From assembly GCA_900318825.1 (NCBI GenBank), contig ONMB01000002.1, positions 1-64,000 on the forward strand: a stretch of 64,000 nt of DNA, read 5' to 3'. Origin of the DNA: an uncultured Ruminococcus sp. (GTDB lineage: Bacteria > Bacillota > Clostridia > Oscillospirales > Ruminococcaceae). Positions 53,323 to 62,079 of the stretch are shown here, one piece after another; position 1 is the stretch's first letter, and every line of letters begins with the position of its first letter. The notes under the pieces are model-generated. The model made no database searches, had not been told where the DNA came from, and saw only the letters and a program-made list of their open reading frames with translations. Made by a program: the position numbers and the translations under genes.

Positions 53323-54102
53323 ATGAAATTGAGAAAAACTGTAAACGGGATCAGTATAAACTATGAGCAGAAGGGCAGCGGCGACCTCATTGTGCTCCTG
53401 CACGGCTGGGGAAGCAATATCAAGCTCTTTGCTAATCTCATCGAGCTGCTCTCACGCAAATATACCGTCGTGGCAATGGATATGCCCGGCTTCGGAGAGA
53501 GTGAGGAGCCGCCCTCAGCATGGTGCGTGGACGACTATGTGCAGTTCGTCATCGACTTCCTCAAGGACTACGACACAAAGCAGGTAATGCTCCTCGGACA
53601 TTCCTTCGGCGGCAGAGTTATCATAAGAATGCACGCAAGAGAGAGCCTTCCGTTCGAGGTGACCAAGGTCATACTCGTTGACAGCGCGGGAATTATGCCT
53701 CCCAAGTCGAACAAGAAGAGCTGGCGCACACGCTATTACAAAATGGGAAAGGCTTTCCTCTCCACAAAGCTGATGCAGAAGATAGCTCCCGACGCCCTCG
53801 AAAACTTCCGTAAGAAAATGGGAAGTGCCGACTACGCTGCGGCTTCACCGCTTATGAGACAGGTAATGGTCAAGGTCGTGAACGAGGACCTCGAGCCCTA
53901 TCTTCACCTGATAAAGTGTCCCACACTGCTCGTCTGGGGCGTGAACGATACCGCTACCCCGCTGTCTGACGGTGAAAAAATGGAGAAGCTCATTCCGGAC
54001 GCAGGTCTCGTAAAGCTCGAGAACGCCGGACACTATTCCTTCCTTGAGCAGCAGTTCACGTTCAACCGCGTGATGTGTTCGTTCCTGAAAATAGAGGACT
54101 GA
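53323..54102 (+). CDS. Alpha/beta-fold hydrolase
   Basis: A 259-residue cytoplasmic hydrolase of unknown substrate. The triad is visible: nucleophile Ser in LLGHSFGGRV, Asp in VWGVNDTATPL, His in ENAGHYSFLEQ; the oxyanion motif LLHGWGSN is near the N-terminus. ATG 53323 lies only 3 bases from GGAG; a TTG at 53329 has better spacing and may be the real start. It leads an operon with a membrane-fused MurF-like ligase and ddl, which hints at a wall-precursor or lipid ester substrate, but that is position-based only. Confidence 0.9.
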   Translation: MKLRKTVNGISINYEQKGSGDLIVLLHGWGSNIKLFANLIELLSRKYTVVAMDMPGFGESEEPPSAWCVDDYVQFVIDFLKDYDTKQVMLLGHSFGGRVIIRMHARESLPFEVTKVILVDSAGIMPPKSNKKSWRTRYYKMGKAFLSTKLMQKIAPDALENFRKKMGSADYAAASPLMRQVMVKVVNEDLEPYLHLIKCPTLLVWGVNDTATPLSDGEKMEKLIPDAGLVKLENAGHYSFLEQQFTFNRVMCSFLKIED

Positions 54103-54146
54103 GCCGTGAACAGATTTTCAGATAGATAGAAAAAAGGAGACTTTTG

Positions 54147-55793
54147 ATGAACATTATCCTATGGTCCATATTGGCGGCAGTAACTCTTGCCGCAGTAGTA
54201 TTCACCGGGCTCAGGGAGCTGCATATGCTCCAGCTCAACGGCTACAAGACGCCGGAACATTCGTGGTGGATGAAGAAGAACTTCCGCCGCTATATCCCGT
54301 CGCTCATACTTCTGGCGCTCCAGTTCGTGATGATACCGCTGGGCGCAGGCGCACCGCTCGTTATAGCGTTCACCTGCTTCAACGCCTGCTTCATCGCAGC
54401 GAACAAGCCGGGAAAGAAGTTCAAGAAGCCGCTCGTCTACACCGCAAGAGTAAAGCGAATGATGGTGACTTTCTGGATACTGGTGGGAGCGATGTTCGCG
54501 GTCGCCGTCCTGAAAGGAAAGAGCGTGGTCTATATCGGGCGCATCTGGAACGAGGCACACACCGATTTTACCTATATTTCAAAGGAGACACGCTGGTTCA
54601 GCAAGGCGCTGCCCTATATTCTGGTGAACTCGGCGCTCTACCTCACACCAATACTCGTTCCGCTCGCAAACCTCATCAACAAGCCGGTCGAGAAGTCCGT
54701 ACAGCGCTGGTACATCAACGACGCCAAGAAGAAGCTCGCGGATATGCCCTCGCTCCACAAGGTCGGCATCACCGGAAGCTATGGCAAGACCAGTATGAAA
54801 TTCTACCTGAGCGAGCTGCTCAGTTCACAGTATGAGACTCTCAAGACTCCCGAGAGCTTCAATACACCTATGGGCGTTACGATAACCGTCCGCCGCGACC
54901 TCCGCCCCACACACCAGTATTTCATCTGCGAAATGGGCGCGAGAAGAGTTCACGAGATAAAGGAACTCTGCGGTATAGCCAATCCCCACGATGGTATCAT
55001 CACTTCTGTCGGACCTCAGCACCTCGAGACATTTAAGTCTATCGAGAACGTTGTCAATACCAAGTTTGAGCTTGCGGACGCAGTTCAGGCTGCCGGCGGA
55101 AAGATATACCTCAACGGCGACAATGAGCTTATCCGTGCAAAGGCTCCGCAGTACAAAAACGCGGTACTCTACGGACTTACCGACGGCAATGACTACCGTG
55201 CTTCGGACATCTCGGTTTCCGACAGGGGCACTGAGTTTACCGTGACCGCTCCCTCGGGCGAGACCTGCCGCTACTCTATGAAGCTCCTCGGCGAGCACAA
55301 CGTCCAGAACGTCCTCGGCGCTGTCGCTTACGCTCACGGAACCGGAATACCGCTTGAAAAGCTCGTTCTGCCAGTAAAGCGTATCGCAGCAGTTCCGCAC
55401 AGGCTCCAGCTTCTCGACAAGGGCAACGGCGTGACATACATCGACGACGCATACAACTCCAACCCCAGCGGCTGCCGTGCAGCGCTGAATGTTCTGGGAC
55501 TCTTTGACGCCTGCCGCATACTCGTAACACCGGGTATGGTCGAGCTTGGTGCAAAGCAGGAGGAGCTCAACTTCGAGTTCGGTCAGGAAGCGGCAAAGGC
55601 TTGCGACTACATCGTCCTTGTTGGCAAGGCTCAGACCGTCCCGATATACAACGGCATCAGGGACGCCGGCTACGATATGGAAAAGGTGTTCGTCGCCGAC
55701 GGACTCAATGAAGCTCTGGCGAAGGTGCAGTCCTACCAGACGGACAAAAAGAAGATCGTGCTTCTCGAAAACGACCTTCCCGACAACTATTAA
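54147..55793 (+). CDS. MurF-like Mur ligase with an N-terminal membrane domain
   Basis: A 548-residue protein, ATG 54147 behind AAGGAG. Five hydrophobic helices occupy about 2-20, 48-66, 68-85, 106-124 and 157-178. The Mur ligase core follows: P-loop VGITGSYGKTSMKFYL near 208, ESFNTPMGVTITVRRDL, EMGARRVHEIKELCGI, GEHNVQNVLGAVAYA, YIDDAYNSNPSGCRAALNVL and VTPGMVELG, which fit MurF (addition of D-Ala-D-Ala). The usual MurF N-terminal substrate domain of about 90 residues is replaced by the membrane part. The gene precedes ddl, which makes D-Ala-D-Ala. It could ligate onto a lipid-linked acceptor, or be a membrane-tethered MurF. Confidence 0.88.
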   Translation: MNIILWSILAAVTLAAVVFTGLRELHMLQLNGYKTPEHSWWMKKNFRRYIPSLILLALQFVMIPLGAGAPLVIAFTCFNACFIAANKPGKKFKKPLVYTARVKRMMVTFWILVGAMFAVAVLKGKSVVYIGRIWNEAHTDFTYISKETRWFSKALPYILVNSALYLTPILVPLANLINKPVEKSVQRWYINDAKKKLADMPSLHKVGITGSYGKTSMKFYLSELLSSQYETLKTPESFNTPMGVTITVRRDLRPTHQYFICEMGARRVHEIKELCGIANPHDGIITSVGPQHLETFKSIENVVNTKFELADAVQAAGGKIYLNGDNELIRAKAPQYKNAVLYGLTDGNDYRASDISVSDRGTEFTVTAPSGETCRYSMKLLGEHNVQNVLGAVAYAHGTGIPLEKLVLPVKRIAAVPHRLQLLDKGNGVTYIDDAYNSNPSGCRAALNVLGLFDACRILVTPGMVELGAKQEELNFEFGQEAAKACDYIVLVGKAQTVPIYNGIRDAGYDMEKVFVADGLNEALAKVQSYQTDKKKIVLLENDLPDNY

Positions 55794-55803
55794 AAGCGAT
55801 ATT

Positions 55804-55871
55804 TGTAGGGGCGCCGTCCCGGCGCCTGCATGATAAACAAAACCGACGGGCGGCGGAACTCCGCCCCTACA
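55804..55871. mobile_element. 68-bp element with perfect 10-bp inverted ends
   Basis: TGTAGGGGCG (55804-55813) and CGCCCCTACA (55862-55871) are perfect inverted ends, with GGCGCC-type inner stems. It fills the gap between the MurF-like gene and ddl. Too short to code for anything; a miniature element by shape. Confidence 0.65.
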
Positions 55872-55894
55872 CCAAATTATGAGGAGAATTTACA

Positions 55895-57082
55895 ATGAAG
55901 ATAAATCTTGCAGTATTATTCGGCGGAAGAAGCGTCGAGCACGAAGTTTCGGTGATCTCAGCAGTTCAGGCTATGGCGAGCATAGACAAGGAGAAGTACA
56001 ACATCGTCCCTGTCTATATGACCAAGAAGAGCGAGTTCTACACGGGCGAGAAGCTCATGGACATCAACTCATTCAAGGATATCCCGGCACTTCTCAAGGA
56101 GTGTACCGAGTGTGTATTTGTCCGCAGCGAGGGCAAGGTACAGCTTATCCGCCAGAAGATGAAGAAGTTCGGCTCAAATCTTATTTCCGATATCGACATA
56201 GCATTCCCGATAGTTCACGGAACGAATGTTGAGGACGGCGCATTGCAGGGCTATCTCCAGACTCTCGACCTGCCGTATGTAGGCTGTGACGTGCTTGCTT
56301 CGGCAGTGGGCATGGACAAATTCGTTATGAAGATACTCCTCAAGGACGCAGGCTTCCCCGTACTGGACTGCTGCCGTTTCTCAGCATACGAGATAGACCG
56401 TATCGAGGACTGTGCAAAGCAGGTCGAGGAGAAGTTCGGCTATCCTGTCATCGTAAAGCCTATCAACCTCGGTTCGAGCGTTGGTATCTCCAAGGCAAAG
56501 GACCACAGCAGTCTGCTCAATTCAATGGAGGAGGCTTTCCAGTTCTCTGACCGTATCCTCGTTGAGCCCTGCGTAGTTAACCTCAAGGAGATAAACTGCT
56601 CCGTAGTTGGCGACAGCGAGTCCGCAGAGGCTTCCGTATGTGAGGAGCCTGTACAGGCAAGCGATGAGGATATCCTCAGCTTCGAGCAGAAGTACGTCGG
56701 CGGCGGAAAGTCCGGCGGCAGCAAGGGTATGGCTACCCTCAAGAGAAAGATACCTGCCGACATCACTGCCGAGCAGGACGAATTCATCAGAAAGACAGCC
56801 GTAGACGCATTCCGCTACCTTGGCTGCAACGGCGTTACCCGTATCGACTTTATGATAGATATGGATACAAGCAAGGTCTATATCAACGAGATAAACACTA
56901 TCCCCGGCTCACTTGCATTCTATCTGTGGGAGCCTAAGGGCGTGAAGTACAAGGAGCTTCTCGAGCGCCTTATCCAGCTTGCACTCAAGCGTTACAGACA
57001 GGGCGAGAAGATAAACTACACCTTTGACACCAATATCCTCTCTATGGGAGGCAGCTTCGGTTCAAAGGGCAGCAAGTGCTGA
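55895..57082 (+). CDS. ddl: D-alanine--D-alanine ligase
   Basis: A 395-residue cytoplasmic ATP-grasp ligase joining two D-Ala for peptidoglycan. Start ATG 55895 behind GAGGAG. Motifs: LAVLFGGRSVEHEVSVISA (N-terminal signature), PIVHGTNVEDGALQGYLQ, YPVIVKPINLGSSVGI, and INEINTIPGSLAFYLWE near the C-terminus. The omega loop reads LSFEQKYVGGG; it keeps the Lys-Tyr pair of D-Ala-D-Ala type DdlB rather than the His of D-Ala-D-Lac VanA enzymes, so normal vancomycin-sensitive ends are expected. It has a slightly long Gly/Ser-rich loop there. Follows the MurF-like gene. Confidence 0.94.
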   Translation: MKINLAVLFGGRSVEHEVSVISAVQAMASIDKEKYNIVPVYMTKKSEFYTGEKLMDINSFKDIPALLKECTECVFVRSEGKVQLIRQKMKKFGSNLISDIDIAFPIVHGTNVEDGALQGYLQTLDLPYVGCDVLASAVGMDKFVMKILLKDAGFPVLDCCRFSAYEIDRIEDCAKQVEEKFGYPVIVKPINLGSSVGISKAKDHSSLLNSMEEAFQFSDRILVEPCVVNLKEINCSVVGDSESAEASVCEEPVQASDEDILSFEQKYVGGGKSGGSKGMATLKRKIPADITAEQDEFIRKTAVDAFRYLGCNGVTRIDFMIDMDTSKVYINEINTIPGSLAFYLWEPKGVKYKELLERLIQLALKRYRQGEKINYTFDTNILSMGGSFGSKGSKC

Positions 57083-57162
57083 GCGTGAGCTCGCACAGCA
57101 GGTCGGATATCGTGGGGTAAAGATTTCTGACCGGAATACTATGATACAGAGGGATAATAAAA

Positions 57163-57654
57163 ATGAAACATCATTACAGAAACAGGGAAAACTACGGCAA
57201 GGAGCTCCATGAGCTTGCCGATGATATCAGAACGGAGCGGTTTCTCGACAAGGAAGATCCTGACGCTCCTATCGTAATAACCAAGGAGCAGTTAAAGGCA
57301 CGGCGTCTGGAAAACGACGGTCCTCAAAAGGGCGGCAGGCACAGGGACGAACTTTTTGATGAGTTTCAGGGAGAGCCGTGGGCAAACAAGCTTGCTGTCG
57401 TTCTTATCATTGCGTTCATTGGGTGTATGGTATGCTCGGTCTTTGGAAAATACTTTATCCTGTTCGGGATAAGCGCAGGAATGCTGTTGTTAGCTATCCC
57501 ATGCAGAAATGACAAGCGCGACAGATTTGCCGAAGAGGGCACACGCGAGTACAGGGAGCGTAACGAGAAGTATCGCCCTAAGCACGAACCGTTATTCTAT
57601 TTGCTGAGCATTGCATTTTTTGCAGCAGCGATATATATGATGAAGAAGATGTAA
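57163..57654 (+). CDS. Small membrane protein, unknown
   Basis: A 163-residue protein with a charged N-terminal half (about 1-90, rich in Arg/Asp/Glu with NRENYGKELHELADDIRTER), two close helices (about 93-130) and a third near the C-terminus (LFYLLSIAFFAAAIYMM). Start ATG 57163 with only a weak GGGATAA site. No family recognised. It lies 80 bases after ddl in the same direction and may be part of that transcript. Confidence 0.68.
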   Translation: MKHHYRNRENYGKELHELADDIRTERFLDKEDPDAPIVITKEQLKARRLENDGPQKGGRHRDELFDEFQGEPWANKLAVVLIIAFIGCMVCSVFGKYFILFGISAGMLLLAIPCRNDKRDRFAEEGTREYRERNEKYRPKHEPLFYLLSIAFFAAAIYMMKKM

Positions 57655-57687
57655 CTGTTATATCTAAATTAAAGGAGGGTTTTAAAA

Positions 57688-58383
57688 ATGACTGAAAAAG
57701 AAAAACAGCAGGCTGGCGAGCTCTATAACGCGAGCGACAAGGAACTCGTTGCGGAGAGAGTAAAGGCAAAGAAGCTCTGTGTTGAGTTCAACGCGATAGA
57801 GTACAACGACTATCAGAAGAAGGAGCGTATGCTCGACAGACTCGTTGCTCTTAGGGGCGAGAATACATGGATCGAAGCTAACTTCTTCTGTGATTACGGC
57901 TACAATATCGTCATCGGAGACAATTTCTACGCAAATCACAATATGGTGATACTTGACTGTGCAGAGGTAGTTTTCGGCGACAACGTCTTTATCGGACCAA
58001 ACTGCGGTTTTTATACAGCCGGTCACCCTCTTGACTATAAGGTGAGAAATTCCGGACTTGAGTACGCAAAGCCCATAAAGGTCGGCAGCAACGTATGGAT
58101 AGGCGGAAACGTCTGTGTTATGCCGGGCGTGACTATCGGCGATAACGTGGTCATCGCAGGCGGAAGCGTAGTCAGTGAGGATATCCCCTCGGGCGTACTG
58201 GCTGCCGGAAATCCCTGCAAGCCCGTGAAGAAGCTGCCTGAGAGCGAGATACCGGACGCTCCGGCAGAGCCAGATGAGAAAGCGGCTCAAAAGGCAGAGG
58301 AAAAGCCTGCCGAAAAGAAGCCGGAAGCAGTTGTGAAGCCCAAGAAGGTGCGCAGAGTAGCTGCTGTTGAGGAGATAAAGTGA
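57688..58383 (+). CDS. Maltose/galactoside-type O-acetyltransferase with charged tail
   Basis: A 231-residue hexapeptide-repeat enzyme using acetyl-CoA, start ATG 57688 behind AAAGGAGGG. Residues 1-185 match LacA/Maa: N-terminal helices, GDNFYANHNMVILDCAEV, the catalytic His in FYTAGHPLDYKVRNSGLEYAKPI, and VWIGGNVCVMPGVTIGDNVVIAGGSVV. The last 50 residues are a Pro/Ala/Lys/Glu extension (KAAQKAEEKPAEKKPEAV) not usual in the family. Such enzymes acetylate sugars, possibly for detoxification. Substrate unknown. Confidence 0.9.
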   Translation: MTEKEKQQAGELYNASDKELVAERVKAKKLCVEFNAIEYNDYQKKERMLDRLVALRGENTWIEANFFCDYGYNIVIGDNFYANHNMVILDCAEVVFGDNVFIGPNCGFYTAGHPLDYKVRNSGLEYAKPIKVGSNVWIGGNVCVMPGVTIGDNVVIAGGSVVSEDIPSGVLAAGNPCKPVKKLPESEIPDAPAEPDEKAAQKAEEKPAEKKPEAVVKPKKVRRVAAVEEIK

Positions 58384-58428
58384 CATCTGCCGACCGTCGG
58401 CAAACATAATATTCAAGGAGGCGACAGC

Positions 58429-59379
58429 GTGAATACACTTCATTTCAAATACGCAGTTGAGATCGAGAAAACGCGCTCGATAACACAGGCTGCCGAAAAC
58501 CTCTATATGGCTCAGCCGAACCTGAGCAAAGCGATAAAGGAACTCGAAAACACCCTCGGGATAACTATTTTCCGCCGTACATCAAAGGGCGTTATCCCGA
58601 CCGATCAGGGTATGAAGTTCCTCGAATACGCAAAGCAGATACTTATCCAGATAGACAACATGGAGGCGATACACTCGCCGGACAAGCCAGTGAACCGCAA
58701 ACTGCGCATATCAGTGCCGCGAGCAGGCTACATATCGAAGGCTTTTTCAGAGTATGTTGCCGGTATGGAGTATCCTGAGGATATGGAGATATACTTCTGT
58801 GAGACCAACTCTATCAGAAGCATTGAGAACGTCCGCGAAAACGGCTATAACTTCGGCATAATCCGCTTCAATACGGCCCACGAGAAGTATTTCACAGACT
58901 TTCTCGCCGAGAAGAACCTCGACAGCAAGCTGCTGTGGGAGTACGAGATGCTTGCCGTAATGTCCGCGGAACACCCTGCGGCTCAGGAGGAAAACCTTGA
59001 TTATGCCTATCTTTCGGCGAATTACACCGAGCTGTGTCAGGGCGACGACGCTGTTCCGTATGTGAGCGGAGCTATTGAGAAGCTCTTTGCGGAGAACCGT
59101 CCCGAGGACGTTCCGGTGAGAAGAGTCTGTACCTACGACCGCGGCAGTTCTATCGACTTTCTGCTGACAGTTCCGCAGTCGTTCATGCTGGACTCGCCGG
59201 TTTCGGACAGTCTCTGCGGCAAGTACGGACTCGTCCAGAGAAAGTGTGCATTCCGCGACAACAGCTTCAAGGACGTTCTGATATACGCAGCCGGACACAA
59301 GCTCTCCGAAAAGGAACTCGAGCTGGTGAACAAGCTGTATGCGGTAAGGAACGAGTCGGCATTTGTGGAGTACAGATGA
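58429..59379 (+). CDS. LysR-family transcriptional regulator
   Basis: A 316-residue regulator with GTG start at 58429 behind GGAGG. N-terminal winged HTH (RSITQAAENLYMAQPNLSKAIKELENTLGITIFRRTSKGV) is textbook; the C-terminal 220 residues are a substrate-binding fold with RISVPRAGYISKAFSEYV. Ligand unknown. LysR genes often sit divergent from targets; this one is codirectional with both neighbours, so no target is implied. It ends 40 bases before the nfn promoter. Confidence 0.93.
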   Translation: MNTLHFKYAVEIEKTRSITQAAENLYMAQPNLSKAIKELENTLGITIFRRTSKGVIPTDQGMKFLEYAKQILIQIDNMEAIHSPDKPVNRKLRISVPRAGYISKAFSEYVAGMEYPEDMEIYFCETNSIRSIENVRENGYNFGIIRFNTAHEKYFTDFLAEKNLDSKLLWEYEMLAVMSAEHPAAQEENLDYAYLSANYTELCQGDDAVPYVSGAIEKLFAENRPEDVPVRRVCTYDRGSSIDFLLTVPQSFMLDSPVSDSLCGKYGLVQRKCAFRDNSFKDVLIYAAGHKLSEKELELVNKLYAVRNESAFVEYR

Positions 59380-59420
59380 CGCAGATAACGGCAGATCTTT
59401 GAAAAAATCCGTTTTACCTA

Positions 59421-59449
59421 TTGAAATATCGCGGCAAACGTGATATAAT
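59421..59449 (+). promoter_or_regulatory. nfnAB promoter
   Basis: TTGAAA (59421-59426), 17-base spacer ending in TGA, perfect TATAAT (59444-59449). Leader of about 95 nt with no clear motif. Confidence 0.8.
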
Positions 59450-59549
59450 ATAATTTATTCCACCTGCGGTGCTTGTACTGTGACAGGTCAACGGCGACGG
59501 TCACGGAGAGTTCCTGTGCCGCAAATATACGTTTAGGAAGGTAAAGACA

Positions 59550-60389
59550 ATGTTTGAAATACTTGAAAAAAGAAGTCTCAACCCGACTGTTACCCTCATG
59601 AAGATAGCTGCACCCAAGGTCGCTAAAAAGGCTGAGCCCGGTCAGTTCATCATTCTCAGAACTGATGAGAACGGCGAGCGTATCCCGCTCACTATCGCTG
59701 ATTTTGACCGCAGCGCAGGTACAGTCACGATCATTTTCCAGATAGTAGGAGCTACCACAGAAAAGCTCAACCACCTCAATGAGGGCGAGTGCCTCCACGA
59801 TTTCGTAGGACCTCTCGGACGCGCTACTGAGACAGAGGGACTCAAGAAGGTCGCTGTCGTAGGCGGCGGCGTAGGCTGTGCTATCGCATACCCCGTTGCA
59901 AAGAAGCTCCACTCCCTCGGCGTTGAGGTACACTCTATCGTCGGCTTCAGAAACAAGGACCTCGTTATCCTTGAGGACGAATTCAAGGCAGCTTCTTCCA
60001 AATTCGTGCTCATGTCCGATGACGGTACTGCCGGCGAAAAGGGACTCGTTACCGACGCCCTCAAGAAGCTCATCGAGAGCGGCGAGAAGTACGACCGTGT
60101 CATCACTATCGGACCTCTCATAATGATGAAATTCGTCTGTCAGCTCACAAAGCAGTATGAAATACCCACAGTTGCTTCAATGAACCCCATCATGATCGAC
60201 GGAACAGGTATGTGCGGCGGCTGTCGTCTTACAGTAGGCGGCGAGACAAAGTTTGCCTGCGTTGACGGACCGGAGTTCGACGGTCACCTCATAGACTTCG
60301 ACGAAGCTATGGCAAGAGGCGCTATGTACAAGCCCTTTGAGCGCAAAGCTCACGAGGAGACCTGCAATCTGTTCAAGGAGGTAAAGTAA
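59550..60389 (+). CDS. nfnA: NADH-dependent ferredoxin:NADP+ oxidoreductase subunit A (NfnA-like)
   Basis: A 279-residue flavoprotein subunit. FAD site RIPLTIADF after AEPGQFIILR; NAD site VAVVGGGVGCAIAYPVAKKL; a C-terminal [2Fe-2S] site GMCGGCRLTVGGETKFACVDGPEF. Next to nfnB it forms the electron-bifurcating transhydrogenase Nfn, which makes two NADPH from NADH plus reduced ferredoxin in anaerobes. An alternative reading is a PyrK-like subunit, but the neighbour settles it. Start ATG 59550 behind GGAAGG; nfnB starts two bases after it stops. Confidence 0.93.
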   Translation: MFEILEKRSLNPTVTLMKIAAPKVAKKAEPGQFIILRTDENGERIPLTIADFDRSAGTVTIIFQIVGATTEKLNHLNEGECLHDFVGPLGRATETEGLKKVAVVGGGVGCAIAYPVAKKLHSLGVEVHSIVGFRNKDLVILEDEFKAASSKFVLMSDDGTAGEKGLVTDALKKLIESGEKYDRVITIGPLIMMKFVCQLTKQYEIPTVASMNPIMIDGTGMCGGCRLTVGGETKFACVDGPEFDGHLIDFDEAMARGAMYKPFERKAHEETCNLFKEVK

Positions 60390-60390
60390 G

Positions 60391-61776
60391 ATGCCTAATA
60401 TGAGAGCTACAAGAAATGAGATGCCCGTTCAGGATCCCAACGTAAGAAACAAGAACTTCAAGGAGGTAGCACTTGGCTACACTGAGGAGCAGGCTATCGA
60501 CGAGGCACAGCGCTGTCTCAACTGCAAGAACAAGCCCTGTGTAACAGGCTGTCCTGTACAGATCGACATTCCTGCATTCATTGCAGAGGTCGCAAAGGGC
60601 GATTTTGCTGCGGCATATAAAGTTATCACAAAGTCCAGCTCACTTCCGGCAGTATGCGGAAGAGTGTGTCCGCAGGAGAACCAGTGCGAGGGCAAGTGCG
60701 TCCGCGGTATCAAGGGCGAGGCAGTTGCTATCGGACGTCTTGAGAGATTTGTTGCTGACTGGCACAATGCACAGCCCGAGGCTCCTGTTGAGAAGCCGGC
60801 TTCAAACGGTCACAAGGCAGCTATCATCGGTTCAGGACCTTCCGGACTTGCCTGTGCAGGCGACCTTATAAAGAAGGGCTACGACGTTACAGTATTCGAG
60901 GCGCTCCACGTTGCCGGAGGAGTTCTCTCCTACGGAATCCCTGAGTTCAGACTTCCCAAGGACATCGTTCAGAAGGAGATCGAGGGACTCAAGGCTCTCG
61001 GCGTAAACGTTGAGACAAATACAGTAGTCGGCAGAACAGTTTCTATCGACGAGCTTATGAAGGAAGAGGGCTTCGAGACCGTATTCATCGGCTCAGGCGC
61101 AGGACTTCCCAGATTTATGAAGATCCCGGGCGAAAACCTCAGCGGTGTATATTCTGCAAACGAGTTCCTCACCCGTATAAACCTTATGAAGGCTTACAAG
61201 GAGGATAGCTCCACACCTGTACAGCACGGTAAGAAGGCAGTTATCGTAGGCGGCGGAAACGTTGCTATGGACGCTGCAAGATGTGCTAAGAGACTCGGCG
61301 CTGATGTAACTATCGTTTACAGACGTACAGAGACAGAGCTCCCTGCAAGAGCAGAGGAAGTTGAACACGCTAAGGAAGAGGGCATAGTATTCAGATTTCT
61401 GACTAACCCTGTTGAGATAAAGTCCGACGACAAGGGCTGGGTAAAGAGTGTAGTATGTCAGGAAATGGAGCTCTCTGAGCCCGACGCTTCCGGCAGAGCA
61501 AAGCCTGTTCCGAAGGAAGGCGCATTTGTCGAGATCGAGGCTGACTGCGTAATAATGTCTATCGGAACTTCACCCAATCCGCTCATCAAGGCAACAACAG
61601 ACGGTCTTGATACCCAGAAGTGGGGCGGCATCATTGCTGACGACAACGGTCTCACCTCAAAGGAAGGCGTTTACGCCGGCGGTGACGCAGTAACAGGTGC
61701 TGCAACAGTAATTCTCGCAATGGGTGCCGGCAAGAAGGCAGCCGCAGCAATGGACGAATATATGCAGAATAAGTAA
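60391..61776 (+). CDS. nfnB: NADH-dependent ferredoxin:NADP+ oxidoreductase subunit B (NfnB / GltA-like)
   Basis: A 461-residue flavoprotein. The N-terminal iron-sulfur region has RCLNCKNKPCVTGCPV and CGRVCPQENQCEGKC for two [4Fe-4S] clusters. FAD binding: AAIIGSGPSGLACAGDLIKKG; NADP binding: AVIVGGGNVAMDAARCAKRL then IVYRRTETELPAR; the second FAD end is GVYAGGDAVTGAATVILAMGAG. It is often misannotated as glutamate synthase small subunit; with nfnA upstream and no gltB, Nfn is right. Start ATG 60391. Confidence 0.94.
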   Translation: MPNMRATRNEMPVQDPNVRNKNFKEVALGYTEEQAIDEAQRCLNCKNKPCVTGCPVQIDIPAFIAEVAKGDFAAAYKVITKSSSLPAVCGRVCPQENQCEGKCVRGIKGEAVAIGRLERFVADWHNAQPEAPVEKPASNGHKAAIIGSGPSGLACAGDLIKKGYDVTVFEALHVAGGVLSYGIPEFRLPKDIVQKEIEGLKALGVNVETNTVVGRTVSIDELMKEEGFETVFIGSGAGLPRFMKIPGENLSGVYSANEFLTRINLMKAYKEDSSTPVQHGKKAVIVGGGNVAMDAARCAKRLGADVTIVYRRTETELPARAEEVEHAKEEGIVFRFLTNPVEIKSDDKGWVKSVVCQEMELSEPDASGRAKPVPKEGAFVEIEADCVIMSIGTSPNPLIKATTDGLDTQKWGGIIADDNGLTSKEGVYAGGDAVTGAATVILAMGAGKKAAAAMDEYMQNK

Positions 61777-61796
61777 ACTGATAAATAAGTAAAACG

Positions 61797-61830
61797 AAAA
61801 CCCGTACAGAAATGTACGGGTTTTCGTTTT
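61797..61830 (+). terminator. nfnAB terminator
   Basis: A 12-bp perfect stem AAAACCCGTACA / TGTACGGGTTTT with GAAA loop, then CGTTTTT. Confidence 0.93.
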
Positions 61831-61954
61831 TGAATTAATAAATTCACAAAAAATTAATATAACGCAGAGTTGATTATTTGCCTTACTATACAATATAGCT
61901 AAAATTGACAGCCAAAATTCTACGGCTCTTCTTGTAAGATTTGCACAAATTGCC

Positions 61955-61983
61955 TTGACTTTTTTTTACATTTGTGCTAAAAT
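61955..61983 (+). promoter_or_regulatory. Promoter of the GH5 gene
   Basis: TTGACT (61955-61960), 17-base spacer, TAAAAT (61978-61983). A stem GTCAGAG / CTCTGAC (61987-61993 with 62024-62030) begins at the predicted mRNA 5' end. The rest of the gap 61831-62079 is AT-rich with nothing else seen. Confidence 0.65.
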
Positions 61984-62079
61984 GAAGTCAGAGTCAGAGA
62001 TATGGAGTTAGTTGATAGGCTCTCTCTGACATTATACGAAAAAAATATCATGAAAAATTACAAACAGGAGGTAATTAAA

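Noticed and set aside
60391..61776. Glutamate synthase small subunit (gltD).
   Set aside because: nfnA lies directly upstream and no gltB is present; the pair fits the Nfn transhydrogenase.
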